Shown: piece by piece, positions 1-11,751 of the stretch | Layout of the letters: each line of letters opens with the position of its first letter | Position numbering within the stretch: position 1 is the stretch's first letter | Source: Stratiolaelaps scimitus | Taxonomy: Eukaryota > Arthropoda > Arachnida > Mesostigmata > Laelapidae | NCBI GenBank assembly: GCA_019614645.1 | Contig: JABWDB010000004.1 | Coordinates: 19,654,001-19,718,000 of the forward strand | Length of the DNA stretch: 64,000 nt | Direction: 5' to 3' | Notes under the pieces: model-generated | The model's input: the letters and a program-made list of their open reading frames with translations, nothing else | The model's database searches: none | Told to the model about the DNA's origin: nothing | Translations under genes and position numbers: made by a program

Positions 1-479
1 AGAGGTCGACAGTTGTTCTCACACGGTTGGTTCTTGACAACCTTCGACACTCAACCTGTTCCCGTCTCCTGCCACAATTATATTAAAGCCACAAATAAAT
101 TATAGTAATTTAATTCTTTTTGACAGAAGAATAAGATCGGAATAGGGAATTGTATAGGCGAAGATGCTATTGTCAGCTTTTATATGTCAATGTTTTTTTC
201 TTATTATGTCTCGTTCTCTCTCTCTTTCTCTCTCTGTCCATCTTTCTGTCTGCTTTCCTTTCATGGGCTGTTCTTGTCCAATAACACCTCCTTGGCGAAT
301 AGGTACCTCGCGCGGATGGAGTAATCTTCTAAAATGTAACATCGACACCAGTCGAATAAGGAAGAAACGCTGCTGATTCGGCTGGAACAGAATAACGCTT
401 CTGTTAAACTGGGAGACAAACGTTGCTGTTGCTACAACGGCAGGGCCATCAAATGCAGTAGCACCGCGAGAGATGACGC

Positions 480-480
<1 letters not shown>

Positions 481-510
<30 letters not shown>
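481..510. repeat. (AAT)10 microsatellite
   Basis: Ten uninterrupted AAT units. The complementary strand gives a poly-isoleucine frame that should not be read as coding. Confidence 0.95.
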
Positions 511-1125
511 TCTGGTCATCATGTTAGCATCTTAGTCAAACTAGTACCACTGCAGCTATCACAAACAAGATACATGTGGCTGGCGGCGTCGATGGGACCC
601 GGATATCAGTCACGGCAACTTGTATTTGCGAACGAGCCGCCACACAATCAAAGGCAATCCATCACCGCAACAGGGAAGAACCCCACAAGGGGCAATCGAG
701 CAGACCGTGCGCGCGCGCGCTCTCCCCCGATGAAATGCATAGTGTTCCTATCAATCAATCTATCCATCTATCTATCTGCTTCGCACATGAGCATCGTTCC
801 CGTCCGTTAGTCCCATCCATCCTCTTACTCGTTCCAACAAAGCGAAACGGAACGGAACGAGAGACCACTAGGCGAGCTGCTAAACGCACACAGATTCATC
901 GTCAAGTTCGGCACGACACCGGCAGAAACAGCATCAGTGGAGTGATGCTGGACGCCCAGCGTCGGCAGCCGCAGGCTTCGACCGCTACGTCTATTGTTGC
1001 GGTTGCGGGTCGCCGGCAACCACATCAGTTTCTGCTTTCCTCAGAAGCACCGTTGCATTGACGCTATTGATGGGCTCTGTTATTCTATATATCGGGGGCT
1101 GTGGGGTGGGGGGAACTAGTCGGGT

Positions 1126-1164
1126 TGCTGCGGCTGCTGCGGCTGCTGCTGCTGCTGCTGCTGC
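1126..1164. repeat. GCT/GCG trinucleotide array
   Basis: GCTGCGGCT units grade into pure GCT. Depending on the frame this gives poly-Ala or poly-Leu. It lacks splice-flanked coding context and I treat it as a microsatellite. Confidence 0.85.
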
Positions 1165-4100
1165 CCACACAGCACAAGCGAATGCACAAGTGTGCGCTCG
1201 TGCTATCAATAACCTTCACACAACGAGTGCTATCCTGTGGCGACCGTTGTTACGTGTATGTGTGTGCCTGCGTACGTCTGCGAGAGTATGCACTGGTGGC
1301 TTATGTGAATATGAACCCATAACCACTAGCGCACTAGCCCCTGCCTCAGCGTTAGCGGTTCGCTCCTCTGTACTAGTAAGTAAGCTGTCCTGCCGCCGTT
1401 TAGTTGTCCTGGCAATAGGGCAGGGGTTGATTGGGGCCGACGGCGGAGACGCCGAGGATAGCGAGCGGAAATCGACGCGTATGGTCAGACGCCACGACAA
1501 ACACATAGACGTATATGTATACAACACCGGACATGTGTGTGTGTGTGGTGCGTCCGGAGGTATAAAATATAAAGAATAAGTACCACGATTCGATGAAATA
1601 TCCCCATTCATCAACGTCAATGATGCAAGTGATACCGTGCATATAGTAGGAGCTTATCGCAATAGCAGTTAGCTGCGTAAAGGTCCGCACCGGATCATTA
1701 GTGAGGATTATTACTATAATATTCTGTGAGAAAAAAAGGTGGACAATGGGAACGCGCCGTGACGTCGGGTGGTTAGCACGTTTGGTTAGTGGCCACCAGT
1801 GGTTTGTGATGATGCTTGTCCCGTCTCTGCACAGATGTAATCTCAGCTGACTAGCTGGCTGGGGCAATCTGCCTTGGCGAAAGCTGAACCAACTAAGACG
1901 TCCGTATCAACTGATCCGTGTGCGGTCGCACGCCTGAGTCTATCATAAATCAATCGACCTATTTGAGATCCTTTATTCAACTACCGATTAAGATGGGATA
2001 CTCTTGGTTTATTTGATAACGTCTATTAATGGCTAGTTTTTGTTGTTGCCGGTTGGTCCTTCGTGCTTATTTTATACCTTCTTAACACGTTGAAGTAAAA
2101 CTCTATTCTTGTAGGAAATTGTCCGTTTTGAGTAATTAATATCAATAGATAACTACGTTAAATGAACGAGAGAGAGAGAGAGCTCACTGTTATCACGATG
2201 GGAGTTCTATTATATATATATATATATATATAGTGAGCAGTTTATAACCAAATAATCGATGTCGCAATTAAAGATCACAATTAAATAGACGGCGTTATTC
2301 TTGATTAGCAAAAGACAGTTACGAGAAAGACTTTCTGAAGGGTGTTCAGTTTGTCAAGGTTGTACCAAGAATATAGTAATATGTAGGTTATTTTGCTGGT
2401 GACGTTTAGGTCGGCGAGGAGGGTATGGGCCGGCCTTTATTCGAAGCCAATTGTTTCGAGATATTGAGACTTAGTTCTTGACAAGTATAAGGGCTAACGC
2501 AGCACAGTGGGCCAGCAGTGGATATGGTGAAGACACAAAATGCAGGCGGGGGATTTGGACATCATTTACGAGTACCGCCTGAGTTCTTCGAGATTTCTGC
2601 GGCACCAGTGGCTGACTGGGCCGAGTCAATATTGACTTAAATAATGTCTTCCCATTCACTTCATTGGTTGGCTCAACTAAACTTGATGGGTGAAACCATC
2701 AGTCCTGTTGTTTATCTTTAAAGTCATCACGGCACAGCATAACCGTTCGAGCATGAACCGAAATCAGATTGCATTGTCGATTGACTGAATATTAATAATA
2801 TCTCTGCAGTTTACTGCGGGCACGATGAGACGAAACTCGTCGAGCTGAGAGCGACGATATTCAGATGATATCCGTTACAATTCATCATGAAATAGCATGA
2901 CCAAGCCTTGAAACACGTTCAACACGATTGTGTTAAACTCGAATCGATTGGGACCGATTTACGAGTGTTGATGAACTGTGTCGGGTAATGATGAGCGGAG
3001 AATAAGTCTAATTAACATGCAATGTGGAATGATGTAACGTGCTCTTTTAATATACAGAATACTGCGTCTCCAGCCTACCAAATATCTAGGCAAGCTAACA
3101 AATTTTAGTAATTATTTTTCTTTCTCTTCACCTATACAAATATTATAGAGGATAATTTGGTCTTATGATCGACTAATTAATTTTAAAACAGGGCTATTCG
3201 TATGAAAGGAGCTTTGGACTAATAACACCTCACCTGTACCATCCACACATTTTTTTAGTCAACGAAAACGTTTTTCAAGTGGCCCACACCCTATTCATCA
3301 ATTAGCTTACACGTGGCTGAGTTAGGCAAGACATACGCTACAACAGCTTAACCAGCACTTTACCATTATTGGGGAAATTAAGTATTTAAGAACAGAGGAT
3401 GACTTCATACGACTCTGGTAGGAATTCACTGAAAAAATACGAGTCCTTACAAGTAACTGCCAATTGTTTGGCTTACAACCGTTAGTTCGATCGCTATGAG
3501 GTGTGCTTCGCTGTCTGTTGGCGTGCACTTTCATTTTTAGGCGCAAATCTGTTATACGCATAAGTGTTTTTAAATGTTGAACACTTATGGAGAGTTGTTT
3601 GCTAATTTTCTACGTTCGGGCACATAGTGGACAAAGAAAGATCAGTCCCTTATGGGCGCCTTGAACACGAGATTAACCAAGCTGAATCTTTGTCAGCTTC
3701 TTCGAATTGGTTTTCGCTCGTAACGGATTTATTGTGGTGACATCTGACAAGGTCCCCGATCTCATGGCATATATGTACAGGCTGCTATGGTAAAGACCCT
3801 TTGTTACCGGGTGGACAGCGGACCTCGATGTCAGAAAGCCGTTTGACTCAATCTCTCTCACAGTAGTTTCATCCGGACGCGGGTGGTTCCCTGCCCGCGT
3901 TCGGATGAAATCATTTTTTTCAAATGCGCAAATCGTGTTCGAGCTGGGGATTTACTGTCTGCTGAGATTGCGAATTGCAGGGACTTCCCTCAGAGATCTC
4001 ACTTCGGGCCAGTACATTTGCTACACACACTTTAGAAATATCAAGTAGTACGTCAGCTCAGTTACATCATTCTCATGTAGTTGATCGATGCTATATGGTT

Positions 4101-5561
4101 TTTACTATGAAAGAGCAATCCAAACTGTACTTCTAGCCCCACCCGTCTATGCTAACTTCCGGATATCCTGATGCTGCATCACTTATCGTTGCCATGGAGT
4201 TCTATTCAAGTCAACTTAGCATATGGCTTGTAAGAGCAACTACAAAATAAGGATTATAATTCTTAACTTCCCAAGAACTTCTCTCGCCATTTATTGTCGG
4301 CTCTTATACAATGGACGTCTGATCGGATCCTCTGCTGTCTTCGCTAGAATTCAATATAACGCTTTGTGTTGAACTCTAGCGATTTGAGCGCCTCCCATTA
4401 GGCATACAAATGGAGCAGTTACACCAAATAGTAATAAAATATACTCTCCTTAACGTGCAACAGTTGGTCAATCAAGTTCTAATAATGGAGATCCAGGCAA
4501 CAACAGTGAGACAAATCTACTTTGAAAACGATCGTTTGCGATACTGCACCCCCGTATATGCGTACATATGACGACTATGGACAACAGGCCTAATCATACC
4601 TCACCATCTATGTCTCAACGTAGTCTACAGCACTACAAACTCACGCATAACTCACAGCTCGGATCCATCCCTACTCGGTTATAGTAATCTCGTTTCAGAC
4701 GGCCGCTTACCCTGTTGAGCCAAGCCCCGTCATTTCGTTCCTCAGCTCTGTCGTTATTTTATATTATTATTAATTAAGAAGCAATTAATGAACTACTTCT
4801 TTTAGTTACATCATCACCTTCTTATTTCAAGATGACACTGAGCTCAACATTGAATTTAACTCCGTACAAGGCTAACATGGATAACCGTCCAAGAGTGCCT
4901 CGTCTGTTTCTGTTTGCCTCAAGGGCTATGGAGGAGAAGATGTATTGATTAGAGGCGAGGACTATTCTCAATCATCCGGAGCATCGGCACATAGAGATAT
5001 AGTGAAACTGTACCTGCTTTAAATAGAAAATTGAATAAATGTCGTGTACTTAATATTTATATAAACTGTTTGCATTTCTTGATCTTACTTTCCAACGGAT
5101 TACTGTTATGAGAAGCCTTCGTCAAATGCGTAACAAAACTAGAAAACTCATAGATAGAAAACAGTGTTTCTAGGTATTTACGAAGCCTCACCCATACGGA
5201 CCTCGACTGATTACGGATTGACCGACTTCGGTTGATTGGGACCAACTTTATGGTCAGAGCCAATGCGAAATATTGAGTTCGATTTTTGATGAACGCATCA
5301 TAAATGGTTCATTGCTCACAAGTTACGTTGGCTTCCGATCATAATTCCGTTCTTACCATAGTGGGCCATATTTGCGCATTGGCCAAGAAAATATAAAGTC
5401 AGTTCTAGAGAGTCGTATATATATATATATGTAGTCGGCATATGCCATATCATTTAGACGTTGGATATAAAGTGTATAAGCGAATTTGTATATATATAAA
5501 AATAAGTAAGCGGCCTAAATATGAAATCCTACGGACCACCAAGCAGAAAAAATAGGCTTTA

Positions 5562-6080
5562 GTTAGCGCGAACGCAGAATATCCGATGATGTTGTTGAAA
5601 GGCGGCTATCCACTTTACTAGGCGAGGTTCAAATACATCGCTTGGCAGAATTTCTAGCAATTTCTTGTGTATGACAGTTTCAAATGCTGATTTGAAGTCG
5701 AAATCGAGAACGTCAAACGGTGCAGAGTAATTGGAAGATAGTGCCCAATCTGGCACGCGAGCAGTTGGAAGGTTGTCGACAGTCCAAATCGGTAGGCGAA
5801 CTGTTTTCCGAAGATAACGCGAACTGCTGATTAACATTACATACATAGCTTTGCAAATCACGATTTTCACTTTGCATGAAATAGCAGTGAGTAAGACCGA
5901 GAGCATGTACGTAAGATTCTGATACAGGTATAACCGTCATTATGGACTGGACAGATTATTATGTACTTGACGAGCGTAGGAGTTTCGCCTGATTCAAGCG
6001 TTCGGCAAAATATAACCAAGAGTGGAACGCTTACAGAGTCTCTCAGCGATTTGAAACGTGGGTGGTAAAGTTTCAAATGA
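5562..6080 (-). mobile_element. LINE reverse transcriptase relic
   Basis: Minus-strand frames, broken by frameshifts, spell successive pieces of a non-LTR retrotransposon reverse transcriptase. A segment ending in TLVKYIIICPVHNDG matches the N-terminal 'P..WK.A.I.PV.K.G' block. Next comes QFAYRFGLSTTFQLLA, which matches the 'Q.GFR.G.ST..QLL' block. The last piece, LDFDFKSAFETVIHKKLLE, matches motif A ('D..KAFDTV.H..LL'), followed by LVKWIAAFQ ('LI.WI..FL'). At least two frame changes and no YxDD motif make this a dead 5' part of the domain. The clade (CR1, Jockey or similar) cannot be fixed by eye. Confidence 0.72.
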
Positions 6081-7298
6081 CTCCGAGAGATACAGGGTAC
6101 GTTGGGATGAATGAGTCGCTGAGGAGTTCAATGGATAACTATGTGGAATAGTGGCGATTTTTTTCTGGACAGGTAACAAGGTAGGCATTGTTTAGCCCAC
6201 ATTGTTTCTATACTAAACGCATCATAAGGTCGATGAATGTTGGTACTCATGTCGATGCCTACATAATATATATATATTATATGGTGTGATTTGATATGTG
6301 CTTAAGAATCGTCTATTCTATCACCCACTAAAATCGTTTCGTTACCTTGTCGCCGGTCGATCTTTCCACTATTGATGGAAATATATATATATAAATATAT
6401 ATATACATATACCTGCAAAATGTATCCAATGACCCACCCCAACCCATGTGCTTGTTCTGGTGGCTGGCGAACTGCGTATTGTTTTCTCATGAGGAGAAGT
6501 AGCAGCAGCAGCAGCTCCCGCTGCTGGTATCACCGGCGGTGTTTGATTTAAGCCATCAGATATAGCTACGACAGACGGTCTAAATGAGCCACCACCATCA
6601 CCAGGTCCAACGGCGGCTGGTGCTGTGGCCTGGCCAGCTCAAGTTCAAGTACATATATATATATGTATATACAAGAAGGCCTCCCGCTTGACTCGCCCGT
6701 GTTGCCCGACCGGCCTCCCCGTCGCCTGGTCAACCTGTAAATGGCCATCTTACATGCTGTATACATTGAGGCCGTGGTGCCGGTCCCCGGTGCCGCTGCT
6801 GGAGCAGCTGCGGCGACCGCTGTCCCCCGCGCAAAACAATAGCCGTAAAGCCACAACATGACGTGGCCGGCTGCGCGGTTCGTTTGTCATCATTATCATC
6901 ACCGACTACTGCAGCAGCAGCAGCACCTTCATCATCATCAAAATCGCCTGCCAGAGAAGGGCAAGTGATGTGTACAATACAATGTGTTCCTTCTCCCTCG
7001 CTCCACAAGTTTCTTCCCTTGCCAGTATAATCTGCTCATTGCACGAACGTCAGGGAGCAGTACTAGTACTTTATAGTACTACGATAGTACATGTACGACG
7101 CGGTATAGCATAAGGGCAAATACTCGACCATAGACAGTGGAGTGCTGGACGAACAGATCCCCTTTCCATTCTGTCGTTGTTGTTGTTATTGTTGTTGTTG
7201 TGGTTGCCGTCCAGCGGTCGCATAAAAGACGCTTCGCAAACTTCACTCTTAAGCATATCAGCTTCCACCTCGGCAAGTGAAGAGCAGCCGCTCCGCAG

Positions 7299-7306
7299 TA
7301 TAAGAG
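7299..7306 (+). promoter_or_regulatory. TATA box of glycine-rich gene 1
   Basis: TATAAGAG lies 120 bp upstream of the start codon at 7419, leaving room for a transcription start near 7330 and an intronless 5' leader of about 90 nt. No strong initiator consensus stands out. Confidence 0.5.
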
Positions 7307-7418
7307 CAACGCTACTATCTATACATCGGTCTCTAACGTAGGTGCCAATTCCGTTGATACCAAGGAATATTTCACTGATAGCAGGTGGAGTAAGCACCAG
7401 CACCAGGTCAACATCAAC

Positions 7419-7844
7419 ATGAGGCACATTATTGCCTTCGTCTTCCTTGGGACACTCGTTGCCGCTGCCATGGCCGGAGGCTACGGCGGCTATGGTGGCG
7501 GTGGTTACGGCGGTGGCGGTTACGGCGGCGGCTGGAAATACGGTGGAGGAGGAGGAGGTTACGGCGGAGGAGGCTATGGTGGATGGCGCGGCGGCTACGG
7601 TGGAGGCAGCTACGGTGGAGGCGGCTGGAAGGGCGGTTACGGTGGAGGCAGCTACGGAGGTGGCTACGGTGGAGGCGGCTGGAAAGGTGGCTACGGAGGC
7701 GGCGGCGGCGGTTGGAAGGGTGGTTATGGAGGCGGCTACGGCGGAGGATGGCGCGGTGGTTACGGCGGAGGCGGTTACGGTGGAGGCGGCTACGGTGGAT
7801 GGCGAAGCGGATACGGCGGAGGTTACGGCCGTGGAGGTTGGTAA
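7419..7844 (+). CDS. secreted glycine/tyrosine-rich cuticle-type protein 1
   Basis: A single-exon frame of 141 residues. It starts with a clear signal peptide (MRHIIAFVFLGTLVAAAMA) and continues almost entirely as GGYGGGG blocks punctuated by Trp-Lys or Trp-Arg (GGWKGGYGGG, GGWRGGYGGG), ending in RGGW. The composition is Gly about half, then Tyr, Trp, Lys and Arg, with no acidic residues. Such proteins are typical of arthropod cuticle or silk-like extracellular matrices; some glycine-rich secreted peptides are antimicrobial instead, and sequence alone cannot separate the two. Support for a real gene: a TATA box 120 bp upstream, poly(A) signals at 8257 and 8398, and GC content far above the flanks. 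It is a paralogue of the genes at 50758 and 55921 and lies outside the RTK gene. Confidence 0.88.
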   Translation: MRHIIAFVFLGTLVAAAMAGGYGGYGGGGYGGGGYGGGWKYGGGGGGYGGGGYGGWRGGYGGGSYGGGGWKGGYGGGSYGGGYGGGGWKGGYGGGGGGWKGGYGGGYGGGWRGGYGGGGYGGGGYGGWRSGYGGGYGRGGW

Positions 7845-8256
7845 CAAATGTCGATGGAAATCGTGCGTCCGACTGACCGGCTAGCGGGCTGTCTGTCTGT
7901 CGTTGCGATCGATCTTCGTAGATGTCGATGATGAAGAACAACGATGCTGCCTTCGACAATGGACAGTGGACGGGGCCGAAACTCAAACTCTATGCAACGA
8001 GATTGGATGTTTTCATTGTACAATTGCACGGCAACAGCTGAGAAATCAGCGGAGAAGCAACACAGAAAAAGGCAAGAAATCTAGTTGGACTATTGAAGGG
8101 AAGGAGCGGCCGAAGCCACAAGAAGAACATGTTTAGTGCTCGTACTATACGGCTAGCACAAAGGGCACAAGCTGTACGTTTACTGGTTTAACTCTCAACC
8201 AAAATGTACTATTTTCATTAGTTGACGCTGAAGGAGAGGAAAAGACGTGTGCAAAT

Positions 8257-8262
8257 AATAAA
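8257..8262 (+). terminator. polyadenylation signal, glycine-rich gene 1
   Basis: AATAAA about 410 bp after the stop codon, followed by GT-rich sequence. A second AATAAA lies at 8398-8403 and could serve a longer 3' UTR. Confidence 0.5.
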
Positions 8263-8403
8263 ACTCAGTTGTGCCAAAGATAGAGAGAATGTCCTTGTTG
8301 TTACTCCAAGGATCGTACGTTTAGGTATGCTTATAAATATATTTTTAGCTCAATATGACGTTGTGCTGAGAAGTTCTTCTAGGTAATTTTGATACGAAAT
8401 AAA

Positions 8404-11400
8404 GTCCGAGACGATCGATCGTACTTACATGAGAACGAAGCTAAATGTGCTTTTTACGATTTGTGACAAGGAGACTTCTTTTTTTTTCCATAGATATGGA
8501 AGGTGTCGTTCAGTATTAGCTGTTGAAAGCCGAGCAGATAGTAGCTGCCGGCCGTTTAATACGATATGTGCAAATAGGCGCCATTAACCGTTTCAGAACC
8601 GTCACCGAATAAAAGTGATTTTTACGTGAGGCAACAATCCTCCAGTCGCAAAGCAAACAGCGAAACATCATAAGTATGACGCTTCTCCAGCTATAACTCA
8701 TTCTCCGGATTTTACGGCCAACCGATTATCCATGCGTTTCAATCAATGTGATGTGCCCTGAACGACACAAAGCTCCAGAACTTCGATGCAGTGAAACCAA
8801 CCGATTGGCACAGGGGCATACTAGTACAATTTTGCTATGAAATATGCAGCTTCCACCAGAAAAGCAGAATAACGCCAGTTAGTTTCTTTCGGCGACACAT
8901 TCGTTTAATTAAGGTCTTACAAATGTTCTCTATAGAATAAATCAATTCTCAAGTGAACTAACGTAAAACGGCGGACATTGATGCATCTCCCTGTACCTGT
9001 TTTACTGACGTCCATTTCCTTCGATACTCGTACATCTCCCGAATAATGGACGACAAGTATTCGACGGGCAAGATCATCGAATTAGAATAATGTCATATAT
9101 TATATATATAAATATAACCAAATATGTCGTCTTATATTTTTCGTTCTGTAAAAAGCCGACTAGATATCTCCCGTAAACGGTCGTTGAGCTTTGAGAGAAA
9201 AGAAAAGCGTGCTGAGAAAATTCTCTCATTTGTTGATTGGAGGAGCTCACAAAGACGTATGTTCTTATCTGTTAATCAGTATAGGCAACCCTATTTATGA
9301 GAACAGCCAGACGTGTCCTCATACATGATGCGTCTAGTTTCTTGCCTGCATCATGCGAACTTTGGACCAAGAAAAAATCGGGCGATACGCAGTTGCGCAT
9401 ACCTGCTGCTTTGGTAAAATCACGCTAAATACTAATGGCAGTCCAAGTATATTGCAAACGGTCCCTCTATTTTCTCGAATCACAACACACTGTGCGCTAT
9501 TCATTTCCGCTGTGCTGTCGCTGTCATGTGGAACTTGCATGCTGCTTGTTGGCTTAATGATACCACTAAAGCTCTCCACACTCTGAGCCCTCATTAATCA
9601 CGAAGACAAATTGTGACGAGGTATTACACTGTTCTTCGCATTGAAAAATTGTTACAAGTTATAATACTTTTTTTTTCACATCGCTGTATGCTCCGACGTT
9701 GACGAAGCTTAACAATACGTTTAAGATATGTATTAAACATTTCGTACTATAATGTGTCATTTGCCATAGCAAAAACTACTACTTCTGACAGTAACCAATC
9801 ACTGCAGAGGATCACGTACAAGTTGGATTAGAACACCATTGCATACGCCCAATTTACTGTGAAAGGTGCTAAAAAGAATATGACTCGAAGGATTTTTTTC
9901 ATGCTAACGTCGCCTAAACATCTACATACAGCGGGAACAACTGCTGAGGACCAGAGGCTGAGCGAGCGAAGCTTCTTCTCCGTAGGTTCGCCACGGCTCC
10001 GCTAGTCGGCTCTGGCGAAACAACATAACATTGGGTGCTCTAAATTCCCCGTAAACCACCATCTGATTGGACTCTCCGATGATTATTGGCCTAAACAACT
10101 TTCTTGTGGTGCGCCATGTATGTTATGAGTTCAAAGGTGATTGAGGATTATTGCTATGCGTGATTTTATCATATATTCTGTAACTGCAATTCAGCATTTT
10201 AGTGTGCAAATCTTAAGTATAAAAAAAAGTGCCTCGAAAATGAAAACACCATAAGAATTGCTGGAAATGTGATTTTTGTTTCAGACAATGTAAGTGGAAT
10301 TCAAGGACCCATTTAGTCTACCTAATCGATATTCTACAAGTCGCTGACTACAGGTCGCAATGGATCATTTTAAAAACGATTGCAGCATCCTTAACTTCAG
10401 GTAACAGGCGGTGTTTTAAGGCGTCTATATGGTTAATCATAATACTCGTGTATCGAACACCCATATTTTGGTTAAACGTCGAACTCCGTAACTGTGAGAT
10501 GGTCCATCCTTACAAGCATATGAAAGCTGTCCGTCACAATCGACAAACTTAACCGATAAATCGTAATGTGTAAATGTTTGTAATTATATGCGCAAATGCT
10601 TATGCTCGTTTAGGACTGAAACTAATAATTTGCCCCCCCCCCACATATAATGGAAACGAGTTATTTCATTGACAATGTAACCAACAAAAAAAATTGCCTT
10701 AGCACAAGACGAGAAATAGGAAGAGCGTGCGCGATCGTTTTCTGAATGAAATCTCGGATCCAGGTAGGAACGCAACGGCCAATGTCTCAGCAAGTCTGAC
10801 CAAATGGCTTCGCGCGCACCTGTTTCATACTTTATATAACACTTCGTATATCACTCACTATACGGTGGGTATCATCATCATGTAATTGTTAATTTTTCAC
10901 CATGGTTTCAATTTATGAAACAAACGTAAAATCATACCCAGCCACCAGTGAATGAGCACCCATTGCAGCCATGGCAATATGTTTGTACTTGTCAGGCTCA
11001 TTGAATATGTCTTTTCGTCTCGTAAGCTGTATATCGCATCTCCACGAAACGTGTTTTGCTGCCCAATGAAAGTATCCACTTGTAAGAAAATCGAGCCCAG
11101 TGTGAACTACGTTGAGGCTACTCCGTAAACTCAATTAGTCCGGTAGAGGATTGGTTATCTACAATAGACGAAACTGCCGTCCCAGCAGAAGTTTTGCGTT
11201 AGGTTATTACACACCATATTTCGACTTTCTTCTTGGCGACCACGTTTGACTGTGGTCATCTGTTTGTTTTACGATATTTTTACACTGATGTCTATTTATT
11301 TATTAACTACAATCATTTGCCACAATTCCGACTAACCAACAATAATAAATGCTGTTTTTTTTTACTTTCCTTGAATTCATGGGCCCGTGTATTTCGTCAC

Positions 11401-11522
11401 AGGATCAGGACGTGTATCTCGTCACAGGATCGGTAAACGGCTAGAGCAGATATGTACGTAGCGTTTTGCAAAATCTGTGAATCTCGTAAATGAGACGACT
11501 TGGGAGAATGTGGTCCTCCTAG
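8404..11522. other. intergenic region, nothing recognised
   Basis: AT-rich sequence between glycine-rich gene 1 and the Crypton-derived gene. Overlapping open frames at 9334-9594 match nothing I know. A 5' non-coding exon or promoter of the downstream gene may be here but I could not place it. Confidence 0.5.
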
Positions 11523-11591
11523 GTGGGAGAGCGGCGGCGGTCGACGAGTTGTGAAACCTCATTGGTGAACCCAGACACCAGCAAGCACAAC

Positions 11592-11751
11592 ATGCATCGT
11601 GGAGGGATGGGTCGCCGCGACGGTGACCACTCTGTTGTGAGCGATGAAGACCTAGAAAAGATTGCTGCTTACTTTTGGAATGCCATCAACACTCCAAGGG
11701 GCCTGATTCAGAAGGTTTGGTTTGACCTCATGCTCCATCTCGGTGCCGATG
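11592..11751 (+). CDS. Crypton-derived gene, exon 1 (or first recognised coding exon)
   Basis: The start chosen is the ATG at 11592 (MHRGGMGRRDGDHSVVSDED). A second ATG follows five codons later. The exon carries the first helices of the recombinase core, EKIAAYFWNAINTPRGL then VWFDLMLHLGAD. The donor ATG/GTTAGT at 11752 leaves phase 1 and joins exon 2 as Asp-Gly-Ile. If the AG at 11521-11522 is an acceptor, 23 more residues belong to this exon and the true start is further upstream. Confidence 0.75.

Larger units (their letters stand above)
1..7298. other. gene-poor flank with microsatellites
   Basis: I found no supportable gene here. The open frames are short and do not resemble known families. 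The stretch holds CT-rich sequence near 205-240, an AAT array (481-510), a GCT/GCG array (1126-1164), a GA run (2168-2181) followed by a TA run (2211-2232), several shorter TA runs near 5420, 6260, 6385 and 6655, and a decayed LINE fragment at 5562-6080. A poly-alanine or poly-leucine frame across 1058-1579 comes only from the GCT array. Confidence 0.6.

Noticed and set aside
1058..1579. 173-codon frame with poly-Ala on the + strand
   Set aside because: It is driven by the GCT/GCG array; the rest is low-complexity with no domain, no signal peptide and no splice context.
3673..3861. Possible reverse-transcriptase or LINE fragment on the minus strand
   Set aside because: A few residues suggested it, but no motif block could be aligned.
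7071..7847. 258-codon Ser/Thr/Ala-rich frame on the minus strand
   Set aside because: It is the antisense shadow of glycine-rich gene 1. The same applies to 50726-51112 and 55915-56283.
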